Origin: an uncultured Anaeromusa sp. | GTDB lineage: Bacteria > Bacillota > Negativicutes > Anaeromusales > Anaeromusaceae | DNA: 64,000 bases | NCBI RefSeq assembly: GCF_963668665.1 | Contig: NZ_OY764902.1 | Coordinates: 1-64,000 of the forward strand | Reading direction: 5' to 3' | Shown here: positions 23,415-32,896 of the stretch, piece by piece | How the letters are laid out: each line of letters starts with the position of its first letter | How positions within the stretch are numbered: the first letter of the stretch is position 1 | Notes under the pieces: generated by a model | What the model was told of the DNA's origin: nothing | The model's database searches: none | Seen by the model: only the letters and a program-made list of their open reading frames with translations | Program-made: the position numbers and the translations under genes

Positions 23415-25733
23415 ATGATTCTTTTAGAACGAGTACAAAAAGCTTTCTTAAGGACAATTTCTGGTTATTTTCGGTTACTTATTGTATCTATGGGGTTAAT
23501 AGGGTCATTGCTGTTTTCTATTTTTACTTACTATGAAATTAGTAATGCCCGGGAGTTTGCATTAAAGAGCTTTGAACAAACAGTTCTTTTGGAAACTAAT
23601 TATATAACGCATTGGTTCGAAGATAATGCAAGCCGGGTGCGGACGTTGTCTCAACTGCCGTCTGTACGCCGCGGAGATATGAATTCTTTTTTTCAGCGAG
23701 CGGGACTGTTTGCTAAAAACAATCCTCATATTACTGGGATTACGTTCATTAATGCAACTGGAAGGGCGGTATCCGGCGAAGATGTTTCAGATCGAGAATA
23801 TTTTCAACGGGCAAAGCATGGAGAAGAGTATATTAGTGAAGCATTGCAAGGCCGTTCTAGTAAAGAGTGGATTGTAGTATTCAGTGCCCCTGTGTTTAAT
23901 GATCAAGAAGAGTTTCTCGGCGCGGTTGTGAGCGCAGTAAAGCTTGATGCAATAGCTCAGGCGATGGAAGAATTTCATTTGGGTGTTACTGGGGAGACCT
24001 ATCTGATTGCTCAGTCTGGTATGAAGATTAGCTTTTCGCGGCTTGGAGTGCCTAAGGACAGTAAAGAAATTCCCTGGAAAGGGCTCGGTGTAGAGTCTCT
24101 TTATGGAACGGAACGAGGGGAAATTATTTCTGGAGTATATGAAAATGCTAATGGTGAGAAGGTACTAGGCGCATATGGAAGTTTAGAGAAAAGTAGATGG
24201 GTAGTTGCTTGTGAGATTACAGAATATGAAATATTAGAACCTGTTTACAATAAAATCCTAATTGCAGCTCTGATTAGTATAGGGTTAGGAATTTTGGTCT
24301 TATATTGCACAACCTTCTTTTCACGACGCATTAATCACCCTATTTCGATTCTAATTGGGCAAGCTCAGAAAATTGAGCTTGGCAAGCTTCAATTTCTTCC
24401 GGAAACAGGAGTGTTTCCAGAAGAGAGTCCAAGAGAGCTAGGGGAAATTTACCGCGCGTTTCAAACGATGGCCAGGAAGCTAATTGAAGATATTCAAGAG
24501 CTAGACTGGATTAATACCAAACTAATGGAAACAGAAGAACGATTCCGCGTGTTAGCGGAAAGTTCCATGGTAGGCGTGTATATCATTGATGAAAGAGGAA
24601 AAGCTAACTATGTAAATCCTAGACTGTGTGAAATGCTTGGCTATTCCGCAAGAGAAATGGAAGCGCTAGGTTGTATTATGGAACTCATCCACCCCGAAGA
24701 TAAACCAGCCGTGGAACGATGCTTTGAAGGCCGAAAAAATAATGAAATGAAAGCGAATATGTCTTATGAGTTTAGAGTGGTTTCCAAAGAAGGAGCAACA
24801 ATTTACGCTGATATATATTCAACCGTTTGTTACATTGATGGAAAATGGTCGATTATAGGGACTTTGATCGATAAAACACAACAAAAACAATGGGAAAAAA
24901 TGATCTATGCAAGCGAAAGGAAAAATAAGGCCATTATTAACGCTATCCCAGATACCTTGCTGCGTTTAGATGCTAGAGGAAGCGTGCTGGAAATAATAAC
25001 TTATCCGAAAAATGGCAAGAAGGAACGCCCGGAAGATTGGCTTGAATCCATGCGGGAATTAAATTGTATTTTCATTGAAAAACTCTTTGCAAGTGGTGAA
25101 ATGCAGCACTATGAGCATGGGTTTTTACTCCCTGGGAAGAAAATGACTAAAGAAATTCGTATGGTTTCTTATGGCGATAACGAGATACTGCTATTGATTA
25201 GGGACATTACGGAACGTAAAGAAATGGAGGAACAACTGAAACATCTGAGTTACCATGACGCATTGACGGGATTGTATAATCGTGCATATTTGGAGGAACA
25301 CCTTACAGATGAAAAATTGCAAAACAAACGGCCAGTTGGGATTATTGTGGCCGATGTAGATGGCTTAAAACAGGTAAATGATAATCTGGGCCATCAGTTA
25401 GGGGATCGGTTGTTGCAACGAGCGGCTAGTATTTTGCGGTCCAACGAGAACCATATCGTTGCTCGCGTTGGAGGCGACGAGTTTGTGGTTTTTCTAACGC
25501 AAACTTCGGAAGAAGAGATTAATGCACTCTGCAATGAAATCGAAGCCAAAATAGATACGTTCAATAAGGAAGAGGGCGAGGTTCCTCTGCACATATCCTT
25601 AGGATGGAGTATTGGGGATGAGGATACACCTATCCATGAAGTGTTTCGAAAAGCTGATGATGCAATGTATTGGAATAAGAGTGTGCGAAAAGAACGAGTA
25701 CAGAGGGAGTTGTGCGAGCGGGAAAAGATGTAA
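23415..25733 (+). CDS. Membrane sensor diguanylate cyclase (Cache-HAMP-PAS-PAS-GGDEF)
   Basis: The protein has 772 residues. Membrane segments lie near 20-42 and 278-302, enclosing a Cache sensor that resembles the one in the minus-strand protein at 12306-14858 (shared LSQLPSVRRG, DREYFQRAK, FSAPVF). HAMP, a PAS domain (about 375-490), a second PAS-like domain (about 500-600) and GGDEF (about 605-765) follow. The active site RVGGDEF is intact, but the RxxD inhibitory site is absent (NENH). It should synthesise c-di-GMP without product inhibition at that site. No phosphodiesterase domain is present. A terminator follows at 25846. Confidence 0.93.
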   Translation: MILLERVQKAFLRTISGYFRLLIVSMGLIGSLLFSIFTYYEISNAREFALKSFEQTVLLETNYITHWFEDNASRVRTLSQLPSVRRGDMNSFFQRAGLFAKNNPHITGITFINATGRAVSGEDVSDREYFQRAKHGEEYISEALQGRSSKEWIVVFSAPVFNDQEEFLGAVVSAVKLDAIAQAMEEFHLGVTGETYLIAQSGMKISFSRLGVPKDSKEIPWKGLGVESLYGTERGEIISGVYENANGEKVLGAYGSLEKSRWVVACEITEYEILEPVYNKILIAALISIGLGILVLYCTTFFSRRINHPISILIGQAQKIELGKLQFLPETGVFPEESPRELGEIYRAFQTMARKLIEDIQELDWINTKLMETEERFRVLAESSMVGVYIIDERGKANYVNPRLCEMLGYSAREMEALGCIMELIHPEDKPAVERCFEGRKNNEMKANMSYEFRVVSKEGATIYADIYSTVCYIDGKWSIIGTLIDKTQQKQWEKMIYASERKNKAIINAIPDTLLRLDARGSVLEIITYPKNGKKERPEDWLESMRELNCIFIEKLFASGEMQHYEHGFLLPGKKMTKEIRMVSYGDNEILLLIRDITERKEMEEQLKHLSYHDALTGLYNRAYLEEHLTDEKLQNKRPVGIIVADVDGLKQVNDNLGHQLGDRLLQRAASILRSNENHIVARVGGDEFVVFLTQTSEEEINALCNEIEAKIDTFNKEEGEVPLHISLGWSIGDEDTPIHEVFRKADDAMYWNKSVRKERVQRELCEREKM

Positions 25734-25845
25734 GGAAAAATGCTATGGCAATAGAAAGAAAGCAGTCTTGAGAACCATTGTGATGGACACACATTTTTAG
25801 AGCAAGAGTTTTTTGGCGAGGATACCTGGATCGAGCGTATTAGAA

Positions 25846-25880
25846 AAAGCTGGCGAAGAGTGTTTCGTCAGCTTTCTTTC
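25846..25880 (+). terminator. Terminator
   Basis: AAAGCTGGCGAA pairs with TTCGTCAGCTTT around a short loop and is followed by a T-rich tail. Confidence 0.8.
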
Positions 25881-25942
25881 TTACCTAGTCTTCATGGCGA
25901 GGTTCTAGGGATGCAAAAGTAGAAAGACAACGATTGTGAATA

Positions 25943-25985
25943 TTGACAGGGATCCCTTGAAGATATTATAATCTGACTAGAATCA
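25943..25985 (+). promoter_or_regulatory. Promoter of tetR with candidate operator
   Basis: TTGACA (25943-25948) and TATAAT (25967-25972) are 18 bases apart. TGACTAGAATCA (25974-25985) lies just after the -10, where a repressor would block initiation. A near-identical palindrome lies before the efflux operon at 26689-26700. Confidence 0.6.
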
Positions 25986-26004
25986 ATTAATGAGGTGATC
26001 AAAA

Positions 26005-26634
26005 ATGGCGCGACCTCCACAAGACCCGCAGATTCGCATTAATGAAATTCTTGATGTTGCGGAGCCTATGTTTTACGCCAATGGGTATCAGGAAACTGCA
26101 ATCAGCGATATTGTCAAAAAAATGGGCGTAGCCCAGGGCACGTTTTACTATTATTTCAAATCGAAGGAAGATATCCTAGAGGCCTTGATTAATCGCCATT
26201 TTTCCAAGTTCTTTTCAGAAGCGAAAGTTATTGCCAGATCGCCTTCTTTTTCTCCGACGCAAAAAATTGAGCGTGTCATTAATGAAGTGTTTCATATGCT
26301 CAATAATAATGGTGAGGGCCTTTTGTTTGAGTATTTATATAATGATAAGTCCATTTGTTTTATGGATAAGCTGGCGCGGCAAGGCAAACAGCAGTTGCAT
26401 CCGGTGTTGCTGGAGATTGTAGAAAGCGGCGTACAGTGCAAGGTGTTTCAGGTTGCAAATGCAGTGGCGACGGTTAGAGTCATGCTAGCGCTGTTAGACT
26501 CTTTGTTGGAAGCATTTTATGAGGGGATTGCGGATGAGCTGTTGCACGCTCAATTTGTGCTTACCGAAAGCCTGCTGGGACAGGTACTCGGCTTGCAAGG
26601 GGAAACACTTGCTTTGAATAAAAATTTCAAATAA
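26005..26634 (+). CDS. TetR family transcriptional regulator
   Basis: This 209-residue protein has the TetR N-terminal DNA-binding domain (AEPMFYANGYQETAISDIVKKMGVAQGTFYYYFKSKEDIL, positions about 19-58) and a helical ligand domain without recognisable specificity. It lies directly upstream of an RND efflux operon on the same strand, separated by its own terminator and a new promoter region. By position it is the likely repressor of the pump and of itself. An ATGAGGTGA ribosome site precedes the ATG. Confidence 0.92.
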   Translation: MARPPQDPQIRINEILDVAEPMFYANGYQETAISDIVKKMGVAQGTFYYYFKSKEDILEALINRHFSKFFSEAKVIARSPSFSPTQKIERVINEVFHMLNNNGEGLLFEYLYNDKSICFMDKLARQGKQQLHPVLLEIVESGVQCKVFQVANAVATVRVMLALLDSLLEAFYEGIADELLHAQFVLTESLLGQVLGLQGETLALNKNFK

Positions 26635-26676
26635 AAAGTGCCGTTCATGAATGAGGTTCATGGATGGCAGTTTTTT
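26634..26676 (+). terminator. Terminator between tetR and the efflux operon
   Basis: TGCC-TTCATGA pairs with TCATGGA-GGCA around a short loop, followed by six T. Confidence 0.8.
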
Positions 26677-26688
26677 AAACCAATTAAC

Positions 26689-26706
26689 TGACTTGAGTCA
26701 TAAAAT
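26689..26706 (+). promoter_or_regulatory. Candidate TetR operator and -10 of the efflux operon
   Basis: The palindrome TGACT-TG-AGTCA (26689-26700) is followed at once by TAAAAT (26701-26706), a possible -10. It matches the TGACT-AG-AATCA site in the tetR promoter at all but two positions. Confidence 0.5.
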
Positions 26707-26756
26707 AATCGTGTTTCATTCGAACGATGAAGCGATAGAGGAAGGAGAAGCGAACT

Positions 26757-26987
26757 ATGCAGTTGTTTTTGTATGGGGTCTGGGTCAGTGCTGCATCAAA
26801 CTTTGACGAGCAAGAAGTAGAAGAAATTACTAAACAAGTGGTGCAAGAGCGAGTTTGGGAAAATCGGCGTCTTGGAAGAATTGAGCTTATGAAAGCGGGG
26901 GAGATGATTCGCGTTTGTGTATACGAAGAGCCGGTTGTTCAATATATACCCATGAAGAGAGAGGGCGAAAAAGATGAATTTAATTAG
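26757..26987 (+). CDS. Small protein of the RND efflux operon, unknown function
   Basis: A 76-residue acidic protein without membrane segment or signal peptide starts behind GGAAGGAG. Its end overlaps the adaptor gene by 14 bases, which argues that it is a real, coupled gene. The visible pattern is a beta strand (MQLFLYGVWVSA), a charged helix (EQEVEEITKQVVQERVW) and two further strands. I do not recognise the family. Confidence 0.7.
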   Translation: MQLFLYGVWVSAASNFDEQEVEEITKQVVQERVWENRRLGRIELMKAGEMIRVCVYEEPVVQYIPMKREGEKDEFN

Positions 26988-28104
26988 GAAATATACGGTG
27001 TTGGTGGAAAAGAAGCGCTACTATTGCGGCCTAGCAGTGGTGCTGTGCTTATGCGCTGTTAGCGCCTTTTATTGGAAAGAACATAGTCAGGCGAAAACGG
27101 CAACCGAAGAGGTTCTTTTGGTACGAGCCGGGCGCGTGACGGCGGCTGGAACCAAACAGAACTATGTATATTCTGGAGAAGTGCGCGGACGTTTTGAAAG
27201 CCAATTGTCATTTCAAGTCGGGGGAAAGCTGATTAAACGTTATGTGGAATTAGGGAGCATCGTTCATGCAGGCGATGCGCTTATGCAGATTGATTCCAGA
27301 GATTTGCAGCAGGTAGTAAACAGCAATGTTGCGGCTACGTATTCTGCGGAATCACAGCTCAAGTTAGCGGAAAATAATTTGAACCGCTATCGGCAGCTGT
27401 ATTCGCAAGGAGCTATAAGTCAAGCGCAGCTAGATCAGTATCAAAGTGCATACGAAGTGGCCAGGGCTTCAGCGGCGCAAGCAGGCGCCCAGTATTCCCA
27501 AGGGGCTAATCAATTGGGCTATAGCGTTCTTTATGCAGATAAAGACGGCGTTGTTTCCAATGTAAACGTTGAAGTCGGACAGGTTGTCGGGGCGGGACAA
27601 GCCGTATTGACGCTTGTGCAAGAAGGCGAGAGGGAAGTAGAAATCAATGTTCCCGAAAACCGTGTGGAAGAGCTGCGCAAAGCAACGCAGATCAAAATAA
27701 CCTTCTGGGCGCTTGGCAATATCGCTACGGAAGGTCGGGTGCGAGAGATTTCCCCTATGGCCGATCCAGTTACACGTACCTATAAAGCGCGCTTAACTCT
27801 GCTCAATGCACCGCCAGAGGTGAATTTGGGAATGACGGCTGCTGTGGAAATTGCTGACAGTCAAAATGGCTCGGTTAAGGCTCTTGTGCCGCTGTCTTCG
27901 ATTTATCAAACAAACAATTCTCCTTGCGTATGGGTTGTAAAAGAGGGGGTTGTTCAGTTGCGGCCAGTTCAAACCGGCGCCTTTAGGGATGCCAGTATTG
28001 AAATATTGTCTGGCATTGAAAATGGAGAAGTAATCGTTACCGCAGGAGTTCATAGGCTGCGCGAGGGACAAAAAGTGAAAATCTCCGGAGGAACTAAAGC
28101 GTGA
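26974..28104 (+). CDS. RND efflux periplasmic adaptor subunit
   Basis: This membrane-fusion protein of 376 residues has an N-terminal membrane anchor (about 17-35), the split lipoyl/barrel-sandwich domain (FQVGGKLIKRYVELGSIVHAGDALMQID and SVLYADKDGVVSNVNVEVGQVVGAG), a helical hairpin between them, and a beta-barrel domain (PENRVEEL, VREISPMADPVTRTYKARLTL). It links the inner-membrane pump to an outer-membrane channel. No lipobox is seen. It is coupled to the permease by a GTGA overlap. Confidence 0.93.
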   Translation: MNLIRKYTVLVEKKRYYCGLAVVLCLCAVSAFYWKEHSQAKTATEEVLLVRAGRVTAAGTKQNYVYSGEVRGRFESQLSFQVGGKLIKRYVELGSIVHAGDALMQIDSRDLQQVVNSNVAATYSAESQLKLAENNLNRYRQLYSQGAISQAQLDQYQSAYEVARASAAQAGAQYSQGANQLGYSVLYADKDGVVSNVNVEVGQVVGAGQAVLTLVQEGEREVEINVPENRVEELRKATQIKITFWALGNIATEGRVREISPMADPVTRTYKARLTLLNAPPEVNLGMTAAVEIADSQNGSVKALVPLSSIYQTNNSPCVWVVKEGVVQLRPVQTGAFRDASIEILSGIENGEVIVTAGVHRLREGQKVKISGGTKA

Positions 28105-31100
28105 AACGAATCAATTTGACCGAATGGGCGTTAAAACATAAGGCGTTGGTATATTTTTTTGTCGGAATTATTTTTATAGGAGGCATTTATTCCTATCAAA
28201 ACCTAGGCAGAATGGAAGACCCTGATTTTACGATTCGTGAAATGATAGTGACTGTAAATTGGCCCGGAGCGACGGCGCGGCAAATCGAAGAGCAGGTCAC
28301 CGATAAAATAGAAAAAAAGTTGCAGGACACTCCTGGTTTGGATTATTTGAAAAGCCAGTCCACTCCCGGGCAGTCTAAGATTTACGTTGTTTTGAAGGAC
28401 GATGCCGTCAGCGACAGCCAGATTCGACCCATTTGGCTAGAAGTGCGCAACATGGTTAATGATATTAAAGATACCCTTCCCAGCGGAGTTCAAGGACCGT
28501 ATTTTAATGACCGTTTTGATGATGTATTTGGTTGTATTTACGCATTAACCGGTGATGGCTATAGTTATGAGGAGCTGCGCGCGCATGCGGAAAAAATTCG
28601 CAGAATCCTATTAACTGTACCCAATGTAAAAAAAGTCGAACTCACGGGGGTGCAAGCGGAAAAAATATATATTGAAATTGAGACAGTCAAACTGGCTCAA
28701 CTCGGCATTGCGACTACCGATATTACGAATGCAGTACAAACGCAAAACTCCATGGCGGACTCGGGTATGCTCCAAACCTCGACTGATAATGTGCATTTGC
28801 GAGTCACAGGGGCCTTTGAAAATCTTGAGGGTTTAAAAGAGCTTCCAATCCGGGCGAATGGGCGAACCTTTCGCCTAGGAGATATTGCAAAAATTACGCG
28901 AGGCTATGTTGATCCTGCGGATTCGAAGATGTTTTACAATGGTCAGCCTGCAATTGGGTTGTCTTTGTCGATGGAAAAAGGGGGAAACATTCTTAAATTA
29001 GGGAATAACCTAGAGAAAACGGTGGCTCAAATTCAAAAAGACTTACCTGCTGGTTTGGATTTGTCTTCGTTTTCGAATCAGCCCAAAGTCGTCAAGGAAT
29101 CGATTGACGAGTTTGTAAAGTCTTTGGCGGAAGCCATTATTATTGTGCTGATTGTTAGTTTTATTAGTTTGGGCGTACGTTCCGGCGTTGTGGTCGCCTT
29201 GTGCATTCCTTTGATCATTACGGGCGTTTTTATTTCCATGAAGATTTTCGGCATTGATCTCCACAAAATTTCCTTGGGAGCGTTAATCATAGCGTTGGGG
29301 CTGTTGGTTGACGACGCGATTATTGCCGTGGAAATGATGATTGTTAAGCTAGAGCAAGGCTGCACTCGTTTTGAGGCGGCTTGCTACGCCTATACTTCAA
29401 CGGCTTTTCCGATGTTGACAGGAACCTTAATTACTTGCGCCGGCTTTATTCCGGTCGGCTTTTCTAAAGGGTCTGCTTCCGAATTCGTTGGAAGTATATT
29501 CTCCGTAATTACCATTGCGTTGCTCATTTCTTGGTTGGTTTCCGTATTGGTAACACCTCTTTTGGGATATAAATTGATCAGAGTTTCACCGCAGGCGCAT
29601 GAAAAAGATGCGTATAATACTAAATTTTATCTTCTGTTTCGCAAGACGCTGTCTTGGTGCCTAATGCACCGGAAAAAAGTGTTGGCGGTTACCGCAGCAT
29701 GCTTTGTTGGCTCTGTTTTCCTTTTGGGGCTAGTCAGGCAAGAGTTCTTTCCGGCGTCGGCTCGACCGGAACTGATTGTAGAAATGCGCTTGCCCGAAGG
29801 GGCTGCTATTCAGGCTACGGAGAAGGAGGCCGCCCGGTTTGCAAAGTATTTTGATGAAGATCCTAATGTAGTGAATTACGCTTACTATACAGGGCAGGGA
29901 GGGCCGCGTTTTGTGCTGACCTTCGATCCGGTTCTGCCGGACACCAATTATGCACAGTTCGTCTTTACGAGTAAAGATGTGAAAGGAAGGGAAGCTCTTG
30001 CGCGCAAGGCCCATGAACTGCTGGAGGCAGAATTTCCGGAGGTGCGAGGGAATATCAAGATTTTGCAGTCCGGTCCTTCGGCTGCGTATCCGGTTATGCT
30101 TCGAGTCAGCGGTTATGACCATAATACGGTGCGAGAGATTGCGGAGCAGGTGCAAAGCCGTATGGCGGCAAGCCATACCGTAACCGATGTAAATTTAGAT
30201 TGGCATGAAAAAAGCAAAGTTATGCATTTGCATGTTGACCAAGATAAGGCGCGCATGTTAGGGGTCAACAGCCAAGCTGTGGCGGCTAACTTGCAGGCAT
30301 TGCTCTCGGGAGCGACGATTTCTGAGTTTCGTGAAGAAGATAAAACTGTAGGGATTGTATTTCGTATCAATCCGGCGGACCGAAATGATCTTTCGAAGAT
30401 TAAAGACTTGGCGGTTCCCATAGGGAATGGAAAATTTGTGCCGCTGGATCAGATTGCTAAGATTAGCTTTGAGGCGGAAGAAGGCCTTGTTTGGCGGCGT
30501 GATCTTAAACCTACGATTACGGTTCAGGCGAACACGGCTGAAGGCGTGCTTGGCAATGATGCAACACAGCAGGCGTATGAAGACCTGCAGGATCTTCGCA
30601 GCGCTCTGCCGCCGGGATATAGTATTGATATTGGCGGTTCTACGGAAATGAGCGTTAAAGCAATTGGGTGGCTTCTGGGGCCGGTTCCGGTTATGCTGGT
30701 TATTATTGTCAGCTTGCTTATGATTCAACTGCAAAATATATCCAAAATGGTGCTGACCCTTCTGACCGCTCCGTTGGGGATTATTGGCGTTAGCCTCGGC
30801 TTGTTGGTAACCGGGCGTCCTATGGGTTTTGTGGTTCAGCTGGGAATTCTCGCGCTGGCGGGTATTATTATCCGTAACTCCGTAATTCTTATCGATCAAA
30901 TCGAGCAGCATATCAAACAAGGAGAACCTTTGCGGGAAGCGATTGTTAACGCAGCGGTAACTCGCTTTAGGCCGATTATGCTGACAGCGGCAGCAGCCAT
31001 TTTAGCGATGATCCCGCTTGTGTCCAGTATTTTCTGGGGGCCGATGGCGGTGGCGATTGCTGGCGGGCTTCTTATTGCTACGATTTTAACGCTCTTAGTG

Positions 31101-31181
31101 CTGCCGACGATGTATGCCACTCTTTATAGAAATGAATTGACTGAGGAGGGAGACTCTCTAAAGGAGAAGTATTCTCAATAA
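28101..31181 (+). CDS. RND family efflux permease (AcrB/MexF-like superfamily)
   Basis: The proton-driven pump has 1026 residues with two repeats of six helices and two large periplasmic loops. The N-terminal helix is followed by MEDPDFTIREMIVTVNWPGA; the proton relay motif GLLVDDAIIAVEM lies near residue 405; the second half has AGIIIRNSVILIDQIEQ. The start is GTG, overlapping the adaptor stop. No TolC-like outer membrane factor is in the operon, so one must come from elsewhere. Substrates cannot be predicted. The gene implies an outer membrane. Confidence 0.95.
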   Translation: MKRINLTEWALKHKALVYFFVGIIFIGGIYSYQNLGRMEDPDFTIREMIVTVNWPGATARQIEEQVTDKIEKKLQDTPGLDYLKSQSTPGQSKIYVVLKDDAVSDSQIRPIWLEVRNMVNDIKDTLPSGVQGPYFNDRFDDVFGCIYALTGDGYSYEELRAHAEKIRRILLTVPNVKKVELTGVQAEKIYIEIETVKLAQLGIATTDITNAVQTQNSMADSGMLQTSTDNVHLRVTGAFENLEGLKELPIRANGRTFRLGDIAKITRGYVDPADSKMFYNGQPAIGLSLSMEKGGNILKLGNNLEKTVAQIQKDLPAGLDLSSFSNQPKVVKESIDEFVKSLAEAIIIVLIVSFISLGVRSGVVVALCIPLIITGVFISMKIFGIDLHKISLGALIIALGLLVDDAIIAVEMMIVKLEQGCTRFEAACYAYTSTAFPMLTGTLITCAGFIPVGFSKGSASEFVGSIFSVITIALLISWLVSVLVTPLLGYKLIRVSPQAHEKDAYNTKFYLLFRKTLSWCLMHRKKVLAVTAACFVGSVFLLGLVRQEFFPASARPELIVEMRLPEGAAIQATEKEAARFAKYFDEDPNVVNYAYYTGQGGPRFVLTFDPVLPDTNYAQFVFTSKDVKGREALARKAHELLEAEFPEVRGNIKILQSGPSAAYPVMLRVSGYDHNTVREIAEQVQSRMAASHTVTDVNLDWHEKSKVMHLHVDQDKARMLGVNSQAVAANLQALLSGATISEFREEDKTVGIVFRINPADRNDLSKIKDLAVPIGNGKFVPLDQIAKISFEAEEGLVWRRDLKPTITVQANTAEGVLGNDATQQAYEDLQDLRSALPPGYSIDIGGSTEMSVKAIGWLLGPVPVMLVIIVSLLMIQLQNISKMVLTLLTAPLGIIGVSLGLLVTGRPMGFVVQLGILALAGIIIRNSVILIDQIEQHIKQGEPLREAIVNAAVTRFRPIMLTAAAAILAMIPLVSSIFWGPMAVAIAGGLLIATILTLLVLPTMYATLYRNELTEEGDSLKEKYSQ

Positions 31182-31327
31182 ACTAAGGCGTTGGTGTTTG
31201 GCCTCGCCCTCTTCGGAAAAGTGCCCAATTGAAACGGGTATTGATTGTGCAACAATACAATGAAATCCTATTGTTGGATGTTCTATTCTCTGGTATTCTG
31301 TTTATAGAGAAGCCTTGGTCGAAGACG

Positions 31328-31376
31328 ACTGCCTGCTTGGTGCATTTTATGTTCCAGTAGGCAGTTTTGTTTTTTA
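31328..31376 (+). terminator. Terminator of the efflux operon
   Basis: ACTGCCTGCTTGG pairs with CCAGTAGGCAGT (one bulge) around a 13-base loop, followed by a TTTTGTTTTTT tail. Confidence 0.75.
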
Positions 31377-31418
31377 GTTCGCTGATACAATGCGTTACGG
31401 ATTAGAGGAGGTTGCGTA

Positions 31419-32834
31419 ATGAAAGCTTATGGTTTGTGGATTGATGGAAAATGGTGTTTGACGAAAGAGAGCAGCCCGGTGGTTGACAAAGCGACCGGGG
31501 AGACTGTCGCGACGATTTCCGTTGCCGAAGAGGAACATGTTTTTCAGGCGGTAGAGGCGTCGGAAAAGGCGCTCCTTACTCCGATTGAACCCTATCAAAG
31601 GTATGAAATTATAATGGAGGCTAGCCGGATTTTACAGCGTGATGCGCAAAAGATCGCTGCAGATCTTTGTATAGAGGTTGGCAAGCCGCTTAAAGAGGCT
31701 TTGGGAGAAGTGGGGCGTGCAAGACAAACATTAATTTTGTCCGCGGAAGAAGCCAAACGCATGACCGGGGAAATGGTTCCGTTAGCAGGTGCGCCTAATT
31801 GCGGTAAACGAATTGCTTTTACGAAACGAGTTCCGGTTGGAATCGTGTGTGCGATTACGCCGTTTAATTTTCCATTGAATTTAGCTTGTCATAAGCTGGG
31901 ACCTGCTCTGGCGGCGGGGAATGCTGTTATCTACAAACCGGCGACCGCTACGCCGCTTACGGCCATGTGGCTGTGCAAGGTGTTCGAAGAAGCAGGCCTG
32001 CCGGCGGGGTATTTAAACATGTTGACTGGCTCTGGCGCACGGCTGGGGGAATGGCTGACGCAAGAGCCGCGTATTGGGTTTTATAGCTTTACAGGAAGTC
32101 CCGCTGTTGGGAAAACACTCTTGGCAAAGGCCGGCTTTCGGCGCGTATCCTTGGAGCTTGGATCTAATTCCGCCAACATTGTCCATGAAGATGCTCCGGT
32201 AGCGTCTGTGGCGGAGCTTTGCATGCGCCATGCCTTTGCCAATGCGGGGCAGGTTTGTATTTCGTGCCAGCGCGTCTATGTGCATCGCGATATATTCCAG
32301 GAATTTTGCAATGCCGCCGTTACTTTTACTAAAACCTTGAAGGTTGGCAACCCTAAAGAAAATGAAACAGACATTGGCCCGATGATTCACGAGCAAGAAG
32401 CGCAGCGAGCTGAAGCTTGGGTGCAAGAGGCGGTAGCTGAAGGTGCGCGGGTTCTTACCGGAGGAAAGAGAGATAAGGCTTGGTATGAACCCACGATTTT
32501 GACGCAAGTGAGTTCGGACATGAAGGTGGTCTGTCAAGAAACCTTTGCGCCGATTGTCTCTGTTATTCCGTATGACACTATAGCGGAGGCGGTCAAGCAA
32601 GTAAACGATTCCGTATATGGTTTGCAGGCAGGCGTCTTCACCAAGTCCATTGAAACGGCTAATTACTGTATAGAAGCGCTCCATGTGGGCGGGGTGATTA
32701 TCAACGACGGAGCTACCTTCAGGACGGATAACATGCCCTATGGAGGCGTAAAAGAAAGCGGCATTGGCCGCGAAGGTCCGCAATATGCTGTGCGGGAAAT
32801 GACAGAAGAAAAGTTGGTTGTGTTTAATATGTAA
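31419..32834 (+). CDS. gabD: NAD(P)-dependent aldehyde dehydrogenase, probably succinate semialdehyde dehydrogenase
   Basis: The 471-residue protein belongs to the aldehyde dehydrogenase superfamily. TPFNFPLNL (oxyanion Asn), FTGSPAVGK, Glu246 in LELGSNS and the catalytic Cys280 in NAGQVCISCQR are present. Family motifs do not fix the substrate. Its neighbours (GABA aminotransferase, PucR regulator, amino acid permease) make succinate semialdehyde the best guess. AGAGGAGG lies before the ATG. A palindrome TTGTGCAACAA (31245-31255) upstream may be a regulator site. Confidence 0.85.
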   Translation: MKAYGLWIDGKWCLTKESSPVVDKATGETVATISVAEEEHVFQAVEASEKALLTPIEPYQRYEIIMEASRILQRDAQKIAADLCIEVGKPLKEALGEVGRARQTLILSAEEAKRMTGEMVPLAGAPNCGKRIAFTKRVPVGIVCAITPFNFPLNLACHKLGPALAAGNAVIYKPATATPLTAMWLCKVFEEAGLPAGYLNMLTGSGARLGEWLTQEPRIGFYSFTGSPAVGKTLLAKAGFRRVSLELGSNSANIVHEDAPVASVAELCMRHAFANAGQVCISCQRVYVHRDIFQEFCNAAVTFTKTLKVGNPKENETDIGPMIHEQEAQRAEAWVQEAVAEGARVLTGGKRDKAWYEPTILTQVSSDMKVVCQETFAPIVSVIPYDTIAEAVKQVNDSVYGLQAGVFTKSIETANYCIEALHVGGVIINDGATFRTDNMPYGGVKESGIGREGPQYAVREMTEEKLVVFNM

Positions 32835-32896
32835 TACGCAGTAACTCCCTTCTTAAGCGGAAGGGAGTTCTTTCCCTGTTAATAAGGAGGTGCGAA

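Noticed and set aside
26974-27090. Lipoprotein signal on the RND adaptor
   Set aside because: Cysteines occur in the hydrophobic stretch, but no proper lipobox fits; a plain membrane anchor is more likely.
30258-30920. 220-codon minus-strand open frame inside the RND permease
   Set aside because: It is antisense to a conserved permease, has no start signal, and its composition is unlike the neighbouring proteins.
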